Assembly: GCA_030949605.1 (NCBI GenBank) | Contig: JAUZSH010000029.1 | Coordinates: 124,001-188,000, forward strand | Direction of reading: 5' to 3' | Origin: Ghiorsea sp. | GTDB taxonomy: Bacteria > Pseudomonadota > Zetaproteobacteria > Mariprofundales > Mariprofundaceae | DNA length: 64,000 nucleotides | Shown: positions 9,405 through 19,152 of the stretch, in pieces | How positions within the stretch are numbered: position 1 is the stretch's first letter | Layout of the letters: every line of letters starts with the position of its first letter | The notes under the pieces: generated by a model | Seen by the model: the letters and a program-made list of their open reading frames with translations, nothing else | Database searches by the model: none | Told to the model about the DNA's origin: nothing | Translations under genes and position numbers: made by a program

Positions 9405-10922
9405 GTAGCGTTTAAAATGTTAGCTTTTAACATGTATTTTATACCTTTAACCCTACCAAACTTACGCCTTCCAAGACAAAGAAAAGCAGCGCGTTCAGTG
9501 CAGCAGAAGCTTGCTGGTGAACTGGCGAAGTTAAAGCAAAAATCATTCGTCCAGCTTGGTGAATGTTTCGGCAAGTTTATTCCTTCCCACCTTCTTACAC
9601 CATCCAAATCAGGTCGGCATAGCCGCAACCGTATTTTCAGCAAACAAAACACTTTTTGGGCATTTCTTTCTCAGGTGCTGGATGCAGAAGGAGGCTGTAA
9701 AGAGGTTACCTTGAAGTTTCAAGCTTTTATGACGAAGAGTTGTGGGAAAGTAGTTGCCTGCTCCACCTCTGCATATTGCCAAGCACGCAAGAACATAGAT
9801 GAAAGCTGGCTTGAAAACATTTTCAAGCACCTGTCGCAACAGTTATCACATGCTAAGGGAAGAATAAGCCTTCAAGGTAGGCGAGTTATCGTTGCTGATG
9901 GAACAGGCTTGAGTATGCCAGATACTGTGGAGAACCAAGAGGAATGGCCTCAGCAAAAACATCAAAAAGTGGGGTGTGGCTTTCCTCAAGCTGCGCTATG
10001 TGCTTGCTTTAATTTGGATAATGGCGCACTTCTTAGTTATGCGTTGGGTAATAAGAAGAGCCATGAGCTACCCATGTTGCGCCAGCAAAGTGACACGTTT
10101 AAAGCAGGTGATATTTTTCTCGGCGATAAAGGTTTTTGTAGCTACTACGATCAGTCTACATTTAAAGATAAAGGCGTGGATTCTGTGGTGACATTGGCAC
10201 GCCGCAAACCTGTTTCAGCATCTCATGCGGTGAAGGTTATTGACCATAACGACTTGCTTATAACATGGCCTAAACCCAAGCATACTAAGGCTTCAAGTTA
10301 CTCAAAAGATGACTGGGAACAATTGCCTGAAAGCCTACCAATGCGACAAATAAAGGTTGTTGTAAGCCAAGCAGGGTTTCGTGTTCAAGCGTTTTATATT
10401 GTGACAACTTTACTTGACCCAGTGTTGTATCCAGCAGATGAAATCGCAGACCTTTACTTTGAACGCTGGGATGTAGAGTTATTCTTTAGAGATATCAAAA
10501 CAACCATGGATATGGATATTCTACGCTGCAAATCACCAACGATGGTTCGGAAAGAAATTACCATGCACCTGATTGCTTATAATTACATACAAAGCCTTAT
10601 TGTAGAAGCTGTTGCACACACCAAACAGAAAGTTCGCCGCATAAGTTTTAAGGCAAGTTTGCAAACCATTAGGTCATGGAGCATACAACTTGCTCAAAAG
10701 ATGCCAGATAAAGAGCGTCAACGTTTGCTTCGACTTTTATATCAAGCCATTGCTAAAAATGTTGTCATCGAAAGGGTGGGAAGAAGTGAGCCAAGAGCTG
10801 TCAAACGAAGGCCTAAAAACCATCACCTATTAACAGCTCCAAGACACGAAATGAAAATAACCCAACACCGGAATACGCATAGAGCTGAAATTGCTTAACT
10901 TAGTGCCATTCGAGTCTGACCC
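9386..10922 (+). mobile_element. IS4-family insertion sequence, copy 3 (left end lost)
   Basis: The left terminal repeat and about 30 following bases are missing because of the joint with copy 2. The right end is complete: TTGCTTAACTTAGTGCCATTC followed by GAGTCTGACCC, the complement of the left end of copy 1. A MITE with matching ends follows directly. Confidence 0.85.
9417..10898 (+). CDS. IS4-family transposase (copy 3)
   Basis: This is the intact 493-residue IS4-type DDE transposase and probably the reference copy of the array. The catalytic aspartates are in ADGTGLSMPD and LGDKGFCSYYD. The Y-x2-R-x3-E-x6-K signature is YFERWDVELFFRDIK. The N-terminus is basic (RLPRQRKAARSVQQK) and probably binds DNA. 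It matches copy 1 closely apart from the single-base insertion there. The ATG near the element's left side is used because the repeat of the same start in all three copies is conserved. Confidence 0.92.
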   Translation: MLAFNMYFIPLTLPNLRLPRQRKAARSVQQKLAGELAKLKQKSFVQLGECFGKFIPSHLLTPSKSGRHSRNRIFSKQNTFWAFLSQVLDAEGGCKEVTLKFQAFMTKSCGKVVACSTSAYCQARKNIDESWLENIFKHLSQQLSHAKGRISLQGRRVIVADGTGLSMPDTVENQEEWPQQKHQKVGCGFPQAALCACFNLDNGALLSYALGNKKSHELPMLRQQSDTFKAGDIFLGDKGFCSYYDQSTFKDKGVDSVVTLARRKPVSASHAVKVIDHNDLLITWPKPKHTKASSYSKDDWEQLPESLPMRQIKVVVSQAGFRVQAFYIVTTLLDPVLYPADEIADLYFERWDVELFFRDIKTTMDMDILRCKSPTMVRKEITMHLIAYNYIQSLIVEAVAHTKQKVRRISFKASLQTIRSWSIQLAQKMPDKERQRLLRLLYQAIAKNVVIERVGRSEPRAVKRRPKNHHLLTAPRHEMKITQHRNTHRAEIA

Positions 10923-11205
10923 GAATGGCACTAAGTTAAGCAGTTTATGCTGTGTTTCCAACGTTTTTCACCGCATTTACGTTATCACTAAAATGTCTGA
11001 GGATTGTCTTTCATTTCAACACAACCGATTCGCTTCCTCCAACTTTTCGAAGTGCTTTTATTCAATGTTACATTGACCTAAGTGCCTTTTGCGACCAGAA
11101 ATATAATAGCCAAACTTACCGAGTCATAAAGCGTTGTTTTTCAACAAGTCTTGAAGTTTTTTCGTTCCGAACGTTCCATGCTAAATTGCTTAACTTAGTG
11201 CCATT
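10923..11205. repeat. MITE sharing the IS4 terminal repeats
   Basis: It starts GAATGGCACTAAGTTAAGCA and ends TTGCTTAACTTAGTGCCATT, then GAGTCTGACCC, matching the ends of the neighbouring IS4 copies. The 240 internal bases are unrelated to the transposase and encode nothing convincing. It is probably a non-autonomous element mobilised by the IS4 transposase. Confidence 0.7.
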
Positions 11206-11428
11206 TGAGTCTGACCCTATTGATACAATGTAAGTATTTATGTTTTTTTATCCAAAATGTTTGCAAGGGTTGATAAGGATCGTATGATTGCTTTCATGGT
11301 TACTGGCTCTTGATGCTTCAATGTGTTTTACGCGAAAACACCAATGTTACACCTTGGCAGGTAGCCTATCAATTTTGGCGCACGTGCGTCAGATCGAATC
11401 AAATAAACCATTAAAGGTGTGTGCTTTT

Positions 11429-11869
11429 ATGCTTGCTCAACAAATCACAAATGATATGAAAACGGCGATGCGTGCCAAAGACAAGCTAGCTTTGGGCGTG
11501 ATTCGCATGTTGCGTGCTGCAATTAAAGATAAAGAAATTGATCTGGGAAAAACACTTGAAGACACCGACACCATCGCCGTCATAAGCAAGTTAATTAAAC
11601 AACGCAAGGATTCTGCCACCCAATATATAGATGCCAATCGTCCTGAATTGGCAGCAACGGAAAATGCTGAAATCAAAGTGCTCGAAGTCTATATGCCTGA
11701 ACAAATGAACGATAATGAAATTGCAACATTGGTTGCTGATGCAGTTGCGCAAATGGGTGCTACATCTATGAAAGATATGGGTGGTGTGATGGGTATTGTG
11801 CGCGGCAAAGCAGCAGGTAAGGCCGATATGGGTAAGGTTTCTGCTGCGGTTAAGGTCGCACTCTCATAA
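11429..11869 (+). CDS. yqeY: YqeY/GatB-like domain protein
   Basis: This is a small protein of the YqeY family, related to the C-terminal tail domain of the GatB amidotransferase subunit. It is thought to interact with tRNA, and its exact role is unknown. I choose the ATG giving MLAQQITNDMKTAMRAKDK, preceded by AAAGGTG, for 146 residues, which is the family norm. A longer frame upstream adds 47 residues with no family likeness. Typical motifs are LGVIRMLRAAIKDKEID, ISKLIKQRKDSATQY and a glycine-rich C-terminus MGGVMGIVRGKAAGKADM. In many proteobacteria it lies near rpsU and dnaG, which are not seen here. Confidence 0.88.
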   Translation: MLAQQITNDMKTAMRAKDKLALGVIRMLRAAIKDKEIDLGKTLEDTDTIAVISKLIKQRKDSATQYIDANRPELAATENAEIKVLEVYMPEQMNDNEIATLVADAVAQMGATSMKDMGGVMGIVRGKAAGKADMGKVSAAVKVALS

Positions 11870-11878
11870 ACGTGTAAC

Positions 11879-12544
11879 ATGCATATCCCTGCGGGCTTTT
11901 ATCCAGATTGGCTGTTGATGTTGGGCAACATCATCGCTATTCCCGTAATTCTTTTGGCCATTTGGCACACGGAAACGCGCTTTTGGTCAGGCTGGTCAGA
12001 AGGTCTTCAAGTGGCATCTATTTTTGTCGCACTCACTGGTTTATATATGCTTCAAGCCGACATTAAACCTGGCATGGCAGTACATTGGTTGGGTGTGATG
12101 CTCACTGTGATGATGGTTGGCCCTTGGACTGCGATTGTCGTCTTGTCAGCCATTCATGTGTTTTTATGGATAACACTTGGCATCGGTGATGTGTCTACAT
12201 TGGGTTTTAATATCAGCACATCTGTTTTGTTACCTGTGGTGATTGCATCCAGTATCCATTTACTCTTTTATTATAAATTCCCACGTATTGTTCCTGTCTA
12301 TTTTGCCAAAGTTGGTGTAGGTGATTTGCTCTGCATGTGGGCAGTGGATGCAGTGTTAACCCTATGTTTACTCACATGGTCAGGTTATCCATCCTTTCAT
12401 ATTTATCAGGACTTTACCCTTATTTTAGCCTTGATGGGTGGCATGGAAGCAGTGATGAGTACATGGATTATTGCAGGCTTGGTATGTTACTTTCCCATCT
12501 GGTTGGTTACATTTAACGATGAAGAATATATTCACGGTAAATAA
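11879..12544 (+). CDS. CbiM-like energy-coupling factor permease homologue
   Basis: The N-terminus MHIPAGFYPDW resembles the conserved metal-binding start (MHIPEGFLP) of CbiM/NikM substrate-binding components, where the amino group and His2 coordinate Co or Ni. The rest is a polytopic membrane protein of about six or seven hydrophobic segments. It starts nine bases after yqeY and may be co-transcribed. No CbiQ, CbiO or CbiN partners are present, so it is a solitary member whose function is unproven. Stand-alone relatives are known in many proteobacteria. Confidence 0.65.
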   Translation: MHIPAGFYPDWLLMLGNIIAIPVILLAIWHTETRFWSGWSEGLQVASIFVALTGLYMLQADIKPGMAVHWLGVMLTVMMVGPWTAIVVLSAIHVFLWITLGIGDVSTLGFNISTSVLLPVVIASSIHLLFYYKFPRIVPVYFAKVGVGDLLCMWAVDAVLTLCLLTWSGYPSFHIYQDFTLILALMGGMEAVMSTWIIAGLVCYFPIWLVTFNDEEYIHGK

Positions 12545-12631
12545 ATCCGTAACAACGCATAACACGCACTCAATCGCTGTTGCTCTTATACTTTGAGTCC
12601 ACCTGTGCCTGAATTCTCTGGGGCATTATAG

Positions 12632-13195
12632 TTATTTGATAAGTTTGGCAATCGGCGCAAAGGTTTTACGGTGAATCGGGCAAATGCCATATTGTTGAAG
12701 CGCGTCCATATGCGCTTTGGTGCCATAACCCTTGTGCTTGGCAAATTGATATTGCGGATATTGGAAACCATACGCCCGCATCAATCTATCGCGCACCACT
12801 TTGGCAAGAACAGATGCGGCGGCAACCTGTTGCACACTATCATCGCCGCCAATCACTGCTGTGGTTGGTGCAGGCATACCTTGAGGTACGCGATTACCAT
12901 CCACTATCACCGATGAGGGTGATACATCAAGTTTTAACACCGCTTTGGTCATGGCGAGCATGGTGGCATGTAAGATGTTTAACTGCTCAATCTCTTCTAA
13001 ACTCGCATCAGCCACAGCAAAACTTACAGCATGTTGGCGAATATGATGATAAATTTTAAGTCGTTTTTTTTCGGATATTTTCTTGGAATCCCTATATTGC
13101 CCAAGCATAGGATCGTCAGGTGATAAAATCACAGCGGCAGTGACCACTGGACCAGCTAGAGGGCCTCTGCCGACTTCATCCACACCTGCAATCAT
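12632..13195 (-). CDS. rnhB: Ribonuclease HII
   Basis: It cleaves RNA in RNA-DNA hybrids and starts removal of single ribonucleotides from DNA. The N-terminal GVDEVGRGPLAGPVV holds the first two acidic catalytic residues (D and E of DEVGRG). Further acidic residues are in SVIVDGNRVPQ, and the conserved KVVRDRLM and HKGYGTKAHMDAL follow. The ATG has GGAGAG upstream, giving 187 residues, at the short end of the family. It is convergent with the CbiM-like gene. Confidence 0.93.
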   Translation of the reverse strand: MIAGVDEVGRGPLAGPVVTAAVILSPDDPMLGQYRDSKKISEKKRLKIYHHIRQHAVSFAVADASLEEIEQLNILHATMLAMTKAVLKLDVSPSSVIVDGNRVPQGMPAPTTAVIGGDDSVQQVAAASVLAKVVRDRLMRAYGFQYPQYQFAKHKGYGTKAHMDALQQYGICPIHRKTFAPIAKLIK

Positions 13196-13341
13196 AGCAC
13201 TCTCTCCTTGTCGCTTGTCTCATTCTCCAAGCTAGTCGTTATGCTTCTTCACCATAGCGCTGCTATTGGTGTTCACCCCATGCCTTTATTTTGAAGAGCC
13301 ATACTCGCTTTATTTCTTTGGTATGTATCGTTATGCTCGTT

Positions 13342-13701
13342 TCATTGAGCAGTGATAAGATATTTGAAACGGTATAATGTGTAAATCATCATACTTGCAC
13401 CCAATGTATCCGCAAGCCAATCCCACACATCAGCATCACGCCCGTCAATAAAAGATTGGTGAAATTCATCAGAAATGCCGTATAAACTACAAAACAGGAT
13501 AGATACAAAGGCAATTGTGATCATCTTTTGAGGTAGATAGACAAAAGTTCGCCATGCCAGTAAACCCATCACTGCATAAGCTGAGCCATGGATAAGTTTA
13601 TCTTGATGCAAGAACAACATAGGGGCGGGTAAACTGGATTGATGTGACAACATAAAAATAAGTCCACAATAACTCATAAGCAGTATGATGTTTAACTTCA
13701 T
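13342..13701 (-). CDS. VanZ-like membrane protein
   Basis: This small integral membrane protein of 119 residues has about four hydrophobic segments. It shows the VanZ-family pattern IHGSAYAVMGLLAWR in the second helix and SDEFHQSFIDGRDADVWDWLADTLG in the third and fourth. The family is named after a teicoplanin-resistance protein, but most members have no known role. I start at the ATG with GGAGAG before it. A longer frame would run into nuoN and its terminator. It follows the nuo operon but is separated from it by a terminator. Confidence 0.8.
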   Translation of the reverse strand: MKLNIILLMSYCGLIFMLSHQSSLPAPMLFLHQDKLIHGSAYAVMGLLAWRTFVYLPQKMITIAFVSILFCSLYGISDEFHQSFIDGRDADVWDWLADTLGASMMIYTLYRFKYLITAQ

Positions 13702-13713
13702 GTTTACTCTCCA

Positions 13714-13748
13714 TAAAAAAACCCAGCAGATGCAAAACATCGCTGGGC
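13714..13748 (-). terminator. Terminator of the nuo operon
   Basis: On the minus strand GCCCAGCGATG and CATCTGCTGGGT form a stem, with one unpaired base, around a TTTTG loop. A run of seven to eight T follows. It lies about 20 bases after the nuoN stop. Confidence 0.85.
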
Positions 13749-13769
13749 TAAAATAATAAACAATCGGCT

Positions 13770-15233
13770 TTAGAGCAAGCCAATCACCGCAGTACGGCAA
13801 ATTTCCATCACGGGTTCTGGATATAAACCTACGGCCACAATAATTAATGTGGATGCAACCACTGTGAATTGAAGGGGTAAACCTTTGCCAAAATTAAAAG
13901 CAACACGTTCTTCATCAAAGTACATATATTTGATGATACGAATATAATAAAATGCGCCAATAGCTGAAAACAACACGCCCAAGGTTGCTAAAATGATATG
14001 CCCTTGCTCAATGACTGCGATAAACACCACATATTTTGCCCAGAAACCACCCAAGAATGGAATACCTGCCATGGAGAACATCAATAGCCCCATTGCCAAT
14101 GCATATCCAGGTCTAACTTTAGCTAAACCTGCAAAGTCATCCAAAAGTTCGCCTTGAATATCATCGCGGCGCATCATGATAATAATACCAAACACACCCA
14201 TGGTCATGAACAAGTAAATCGTCATATAAATCAAAATACCTGAATAACCCGCACTTGTGCCTGCAATCATACCCAATAAAATAAAACCAATATGTCCAAT
14301 CGTTGAATAAGCTAACATACGCTTGATATTACGTTGGGCGATGGCTGCAATATTACCCACAGCCATGGATAAGACGGCCAAGAAAATCAATAACGTGGTG
14401 TATTCCTCTTGCAATCCAGGCAACACATCAACCAAAATGCGAATAAATACAATCAAACCTGCTACTTTTGGCACAACAGACATGAAAGCAGTCACTGGTG
14501 TTGGCGCACCTTCATAAGCATCAGGTGTCCACATGTGAAACGGTGCAACCGACACTTTAAATGCCAAGCCTGCAAGCACAAACAACATGCCCGTGAGCAC
14601 TGCAAGACGAGCATCATCACCACTGGCGGCAATCACTTCGCCCATTTCAACATACATAAAGCTACCTGTACTGCCATAAAGGAAAGAAATACCATAAAGC
14701 AGCATGCATGAAGATAACGCACCAAGAATAAAATATTTCAATGCCGCTTCTGTCGAACGAATCACATCACGTTGGTACGCCACCAGCACATAAATACATA
14801 GTGCCATCAATTCAAGACCAAGGTACATAATCACGAAGTTAGTGGCGGATACCATCAACATCATACCCAGCAATGAGAACAACATCAGCGTGTAATATTC
14901 GCCAACATTCTCAACATCTTTGATATAATTTAAAGATAGGAACATGGCCAGCACTGTTGCCAAAAGCATCAATAACTTAGCATATGTGGCAAAGGCATCC
15001 AATTCAAAATAACCATAAAAAGTCATGGTCACATCTTGACCCGAAACACTCATCACCGAATACGCAACAGCAATACATGTTGCTATCGAAGTCCAAGCGA
15101 CAACTTGCTGGCGACCTTTGGAGATGAATACACTCATCATCAAAACCACCAAACCCATACTTGCCAGAATCATTTCTGGCATAATCAAGTCTAAATGCTC
15201 AGGAAACGGAAAAGGGAACTCTATTTCAGCCAT
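13770..15233 (-). CDS. nuoN: NADH-quinone oxidoreductase subunit N
   Basis: This is one of the three antiporter-like proton-pumping subunits of the complex I membrane arm. It has 487 residues and about 14 membrane segments. Conserved features are the NFVIMYLGLELMALCIYVLVA segment with its pumping glutamate, ALKYFILGALSSCMLLYG, and HMWTPDAYEGAPTPVTAFMSVVPK with the lysine of the broken helix. It is the last gene of the operon, 12 bases after nuoM, and ends in a strong terminator. Its length is normal. Confidence 0.95.
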   Translation of the reverse strand: MAEIEFPFPFPEHLDLIMPEMILASMGLVVLMMSVFISKGRQQVVAWTSIATCIAVAYSVMSVSGQDVTMTFYGYFELDAFATYAKLLMLLATVLAMFLSLNYIKDVENVGEYYTLMLFSLLGMMLMVSATNFVIMYLGLELMALCIYVLVAYQRDVIRSTEAALKYFILGALSSCMLLYGISFLYGSTGSFMYVEMGEVIAASGDDARLAVLTGMLFVLAGLAFKVSVAPFHMWTPDAYEGAPTPVTAFMSVVPKVAGLIVFIRILVDVLPGLQEEYTTLLIFLAVLSMAVGNIAAIAQRNIKRMLAYSTIGHIGFILLGMIAGTSAGYSGILIYMTIYLFMTMGVFGIIIMMRRDDIQGELLDDFAGLAKVRPGYALAMGLLMFSMAGIPFLGGFWAKYVVFIAVIEQGHIILATLGVLFSAIGAFYYIRIIKYMYFDEERVAFNFGKGLPLQFTVVASTLIIVAVGLYPEPVMEICRTAVIGLL

Positions 15234-15245
15234 GTTCGTTTAACC

Positions 15246-16817
15246 TCAATGTGTGCCAGCGTGTACCGCTGGCGCATGTTCTAATAATAATGCTGCAGCA
15301 GCATCAAGCTTACTTGTTGTGGATTGCTCAACCAAGTTTTCAATCGTTGCGTGCAATACATCCAGCACAGGTACAGGATAAAAACCAACCCATAATGTTA
15401 ACAAAATAAGTGGTACAAACATCATGAACTCACGTTTGGATACATCACCCATAGAGCGCACAGTATCTTTAACCAAATCACCCATCACAACGCGCTTGTA
15501 CATCCAAAGGGTATAGCAAGCCGATAACACAACACTGATGGTTGCAGCAATAGCAATCCACTTGGCAGAAACGGGTAATGTGTCTACATCTGCCGCGAAT
15601 GTGCCAAGCAATACCATGATTTCACCAATAAATGCTGATGTTCCTGGAAGTGCAACATTTGCCATGGAGAAAAACAACATGATCGCAGCAAACACAGGCA
15701 TCACATTGACCACCCCACCATAATCTGATATTTCTCGTGTATGCAGTCGATCATACATCACACCCACACATAGGAAGAGGGCCGCAGCAACAAAACCATG
15801 TGAAATCATATTGATGACCGCACCTTCTAAACCTTGCACAGTAAAGACAAATGTTCCTAAAGTGACAAAACCCATGTGGGCAATCGAAGAATAGGCAATC
15901 AAACGCTTCATATCACGTTGCATCATGGCCACCAGTGATATGTAAACAATTGCCACAAGGCTCAGACCAATCATCATCGGTGCAAAATATTGCGAAGCAT
16001 CAGGCAGCATGGGCAATGAGAAACGAAGGTAACCATACGCACCCATTTTCAACAGCACGCCCGCAAGAATCACAGAACCTGCTGTTGGTGCTTCGGTATG
16101 TGCATCAGGCAGCCAGGTATGCACTGGCCACATCGGTACTTTGACTGCAAAAGCAATAAAGAAAGCTAAGAAAATCCAAAATTGCCATTGGAAGTTAAAT
16201 GGGTAATCCATAAATGCCAACATGCTGAATGTTTCGCCTGCTTCAAAATACATCGCAAGCAATGCAATTAACATCAACACTGAACCTACAAGGGTATACA
16301 AGAAGAATTTCAGCGTAGCATAAACACGATTTTTACCACCCCAAATACCAATCATCAGATACATTGGAATCAAAAGTGCTTCCCAGAAGAAGTAAAACAA
16401 CATCGCGTCCATCGCCGAAAACACACCAATCAAGGTCGTTTCAAGGATAAGGAATGAAATCATGTATTCCTTAATCCGCGTTTGAATACATTTCCAAGCC
16501 GACACAATGCAAATGATAATCAACAAGCTGGTGAGCAAGATAAATGGCATGGAAATACCATCCACACCCAGTTGATAGTTGATATTAAATGCAGGAATCC
16601 ATTCGTGAAACTCTTCAAACTGCATATGTGAAGTGCTGGTATCAAAGTTAAAGATAAGAGGCAATGTCACCAAGAAGGTGGCGACTGATGTCGCTAATGC
16701 AGCCCAACGAATAGCATGCTCATCTTTAATAAATAGCCAAATAACCAGTGCGCCAAACGTTGGTAAAAATATCGCCAATGAAAGGATGGGAAAGTCGAGT
16801 ACGTTATGCAAATCCAT
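15246..16817 (-). CDS. nuoM: NADH-quinone oxidoreductase subunit M
   Basis: This 523-residue antiporter-like subunit lies between NuoN and NuoL in the membrane arm. Typical motifs are FYFFWEALLIPMYLMIGIWGG (with the key glutamate), LKFFLYTLVGSVLMLIAL, VPMWPVHTWLPDAHTEAPTAG and DMKRLIAYSSIAHMGFV. It has about 14 membrane segments and a short His/Ala-rich hydrophilic tail. The gap to nuoL is 16 bases. The assignment is by motif and gene order. Confidence 0.95.
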   Translation of the reverse strand: MDLHNVLDFPILSLAIFLPTFGALVIWLFIKDEHAIRWAALATSVATFLVTLPLIFNFDTSTSHMQFEEFHEWIPAFNINYQLGVDGISMPFILLTSLLIIICIVSAWKCIQTRIKEYMISFLILETTLIGVFSAMDAMLFYFFWEALLIPMYLMIGIWGGKNRVYATLKFFLYTLVGSVLMLIALLAMYFEAGETFSMLAFMDYPFNFQWQFWIFLAFFIAFAVKVPMWPVHTWLPDAHTEAPTAGSVILAGVLLKMGAYGYLRFSLPMLPDASQYFAPMMIGLSLVAIVYISLVAMMQRDMKRLIAYSSIAHMGFVTLGTFVFTVQGLEGAVINMISHGFVAAALFLCVGVMYDRLHTREISDYGGVVNVMPVFAAIMLFFSMANVALPGTSAFIGEIMVLLGTFAADVDTLPVSAKWIAIAATISVVLSACYTLWMYKRVVMGDLVKDTVRSMGDVSKREFMMFVPLILLTLWVGFYPVPVLDVLHATIENLVEQSTTSKLDAAAALLLEHAPAVHAGTH

Positions 16818-16833
16818 GTTTAAACTACTCCCC

Positions 16834-18834
16834 TTACGCGTTTAGTATCAGATATGTTAATAAACCAAACACACCGATAACCATGGCGTAGGCATAATGA
16901 TATACCATACCGCTTTGAATATTACGCAACAATGATGCGCCGTTTTTCACAGTGTCAACAATGCCACCATGAATCATGCCTTTATCAATCATACCCAAGT
17001 CACCTTTTTGCCAAAAGAAATTACCCAGTGCGCGAGTCGGTTTCACGATAGTGGCATCATAAAACTCATCCCAATACCATTTGTTTAATAAAAATTTATA
17101 CAAACCTGGGAACATTCCCGCAATTTTCGCAGGCATCTTGCTTTCTTTGAAATACATCAAGAAAGCCAATGTTATCCCAGAAAGTGCAAGTATAAGTGCA
17201 CCATACTCAAGCCAGAAATGTGACTGTGTATGATCTTGTTCAAGTAGCTCTAACGCCATCAATGAGTTGTGTGCATCCAAAACAAACAAGGAGTCACGGA
17301 AGTAACCATGAATAATTTCAGCATTGGTCACATCAAGCACATAATAACCCCACATGCCTGCACCCACTGCGCCAATAGCCAAAATCATCAAAGGAATTGT
17401 AATGACCTTGGGTGACTCATGAAGATGTGCTTTGGTTTCCGCTGGTACACGGTCACTGTTGTGGAATGTAAGCAAGAACATGCGGAAGGTGTAGAATGCC
17501 GTCATCACCACACCTGACATGAGCGCATAATACGCAATATCACTTACCCACCCCATATCACGCGCATACGCTGCTTCAATGATCAAATCTTTAGAATAGA
17601 AACCACCAAAAGGTGGGATGCCAGCCAATGCCAAGCCTGCCAGCAACATCGTAATATAAGTAATTGGCATATACTTACGCAATTGCCCCATTTTACGAAT
17701 ATCTTGATTGTTCATCACGGCATGAATGACAGAACCTGCTGCTAAAAATAGTAAGGCCTTAAAGTATGCATGTGTCATCAAGTGGAAGATAGCTGCTGAA
17801 TAGGCAGATACCCCACAAGCCACAAACATATAACCAAGCTGAGAGCAGGTAGAGTATGCAATCACCCGTTTAATATCAGTTTGTACCAAGCCAATTGTGG
17901 CACACATAAATGCCGTAATTGCGCCAACGATAATGACAACAGCCAATGCCACTTCTGAGAATTCAAACATGGGCGATAAACGTGCCACCATAAACACACC
18001 TGCTGTCACCATGGTTGCTGCATGAATCAATGCCGAAATTGGGGTTGGTCCTTCCATAGAGTCGGGTAACCAAACATGCAATGGAACCTGCCCTGATTTA
18101 CCCATCGCACCAACAAAGAGTGCCAAACAAATAAAGGTAATGGTATCCACTTCCCAACCAAGCAATGACATGGTCGACATCGAAGACACCAAGCCTGGTA
18201 CCAAAGCGAAGACTTCACGGTAATCCACTGTACCAAAGTAGTACCAAACAGCCAAAATGCCCACGGCAAAACCAAAATCGCCTACGCGGTTGACAATGAA
18301 TGCTTTCATTGCAGCCACGTTTGCAGTGTCTTTCTTGAACCAAAATCCAATCAATAAATATGAGAATAAACCCACCGCTTCCCAACCAAAAAACAATGTG
18401 AAAAAGCTATTGCCCATCACCAACACCAACATGGAAAAAGTAAATGCTGAAATATATGAGAAGAATCGCGCATAACCAGGATCGCCATGCATATAACCAA
18501 TAGTATAGATATGCACACAAGCCGATACAATCGTCACTGTCACCATCATAATGGTGGTGAGTGGATCAATCATCATACCAATGTTGACCACCAAATCACC
18601 CGATGAAATCCAAGTCCAATAATTACCGTAGAACTCAGCCCCATCAAGCACTTGTATGAATATATCAATGGATAATAGTGCTGCAAGAATCACACAACCT
18701 GATGTAATCCAATGGCTTAATTTATCACCAATCAACCAACCAAAAAGACCTGCAATCAAAGCTCCAACAAGTGGAAGCATTGGTATGGCTAATAATTGCG
18801 TTGTACTCAACGTCAATGTCGTCGCATCTGTCAC
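16834..18834 (-). CDS. nuoL: NADH-quinone oxidoreductase subunit L
   Basis: This is the distal antiporter-like subunit, 666 residues, carrying the long lateral helix that runs along the membrane arm. Signature segments are FFGWEAVGLFSYLLIGFW, KAFIVNRVGDFGFAVG, QVPLHVWLPDSMEGPTPISALIHAATMVTAGV and IKRVIAYSTCSQLGYM. The C-terminal region after about residue 500 gives the amphipathic helix and final membrane anchor. The start is GTG, supported by GGGAGAG upstream. It follows nuoK by 12 bases. Confidence 0.95.
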   Translation of the reverse strand: MTDATTLTLSTTQLLAIPMLPLVGALIAGLFGWLIGDKLSHWITSGCVILAALLSIDIFIQVLDGAEFYGNYWTWISSGDLVVNIGMMIDPLTTIMMVTVTIVSACVHIYTIGYMHGDPGYARFFSYISAFTFSMLVLVMGNSFFTLFFGWEAVGLFSYLLIGFWFKKDTANVAAMKAFIVNRVGDFGFAVGILAVWYYFGTVDYREVFALVPGLVSSMSTMSLLGWEVDTITFICLALFVGAMGKSGQVPLHVWLPDSMEGPTPISALIHAATMVTAGVFMVARLSPMFEFSEVALAVVIIVGAITAFMCATIGLVQTDIKRVIAYSTCSQLGYMFVACGVSAYSAAIFHLMTHAYFKALLFLAAGSVIHAVMNNQDIRKMGQLRKYMPITYITMLLAGLALAGIPPFGGFYSKDLIIEAAYARDMGWVSDIAYYALMSGVVMTAFYTFRMFLLTFHNSDRVPAETKAHLHESPKVITIPLMILAIGAVGAGMWGYYVLDVTNAEIIHGYFRDSLFVLDAHNSLMALELLEQDHTQSHFWLEYGALILALSGITLAFLMYFKESKMPAKIAGMFPGLYKFLLNKWYWDEFYDATIVKPTRALGNFFWQKGDLGMIDKGMIHGGIVDTVKNGASLLRNIQSGMVYHYAYAMVIGVFGLLTYLILNA

Positions 18835-18846
18835 AGTAACTCTCCC

Positions 18847-19152
18847 TTAACCTTGTAGTGTATCGATGTCTTCAACCGCAATTGAACGACGTTGACGATA
18901 GTACGCCACTAAAATGGCAAGCCCAACAGCAACTTCTGAAGCTGCCACAGTCAATACGAAAAAGACCATGATTTGACCATCCAAGTTCCCTAAATAGTGT
19001 GAAAATGCAGTAAAGTTAATGTTCACTGCCAACAGCATAAGTTCAATACACATTAAAATCGTAATCACATTCTTGCGATTCAAAAATAAACCCACAATCC
19101 CAATGCTAAATAAAGCCGCACCCACCACCAAAAAATCAGATAAAGGAATCAT
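18847..19152 (-). CDS. nuoK: NADH-quinone oxidoreductase subunit K
   Basis: This is a three-helix membrane subunit of 101 residues, related to MrpC and homologous to mitochondrial ND4L. The conserved glutamate of helix 2 is in [13 protein letters not shown], and a second acidic residue in helix 3 is in [16 protein letters not shown]. Both lie on the proposed proton path. Its first base coincides with the last base of the nuoJ stop, so the two are translationally coupled. Confidence 0.95.
   Translation of the reverse strand: MIPLSDFLVVGAALFSIGIVGLFLNRKNVITILMCIELMLLAVNINFTAFSHYLGNLDGQIMVFFVLTVAASEVAVGLAILVAYYRQRRSIAVEDIDTLQG

Noticed and set aside
10891-11233. Two short plus-strand frames of 61 and 93 residues
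   Set aside because: They lie in the MITE and its terminal repeats and look non-coding.
11288-11428. 47 extra residues ahead of YqeY
   Set aside because: They do not resemble the family, and an ATG with AAAGGTG gives the normal length.
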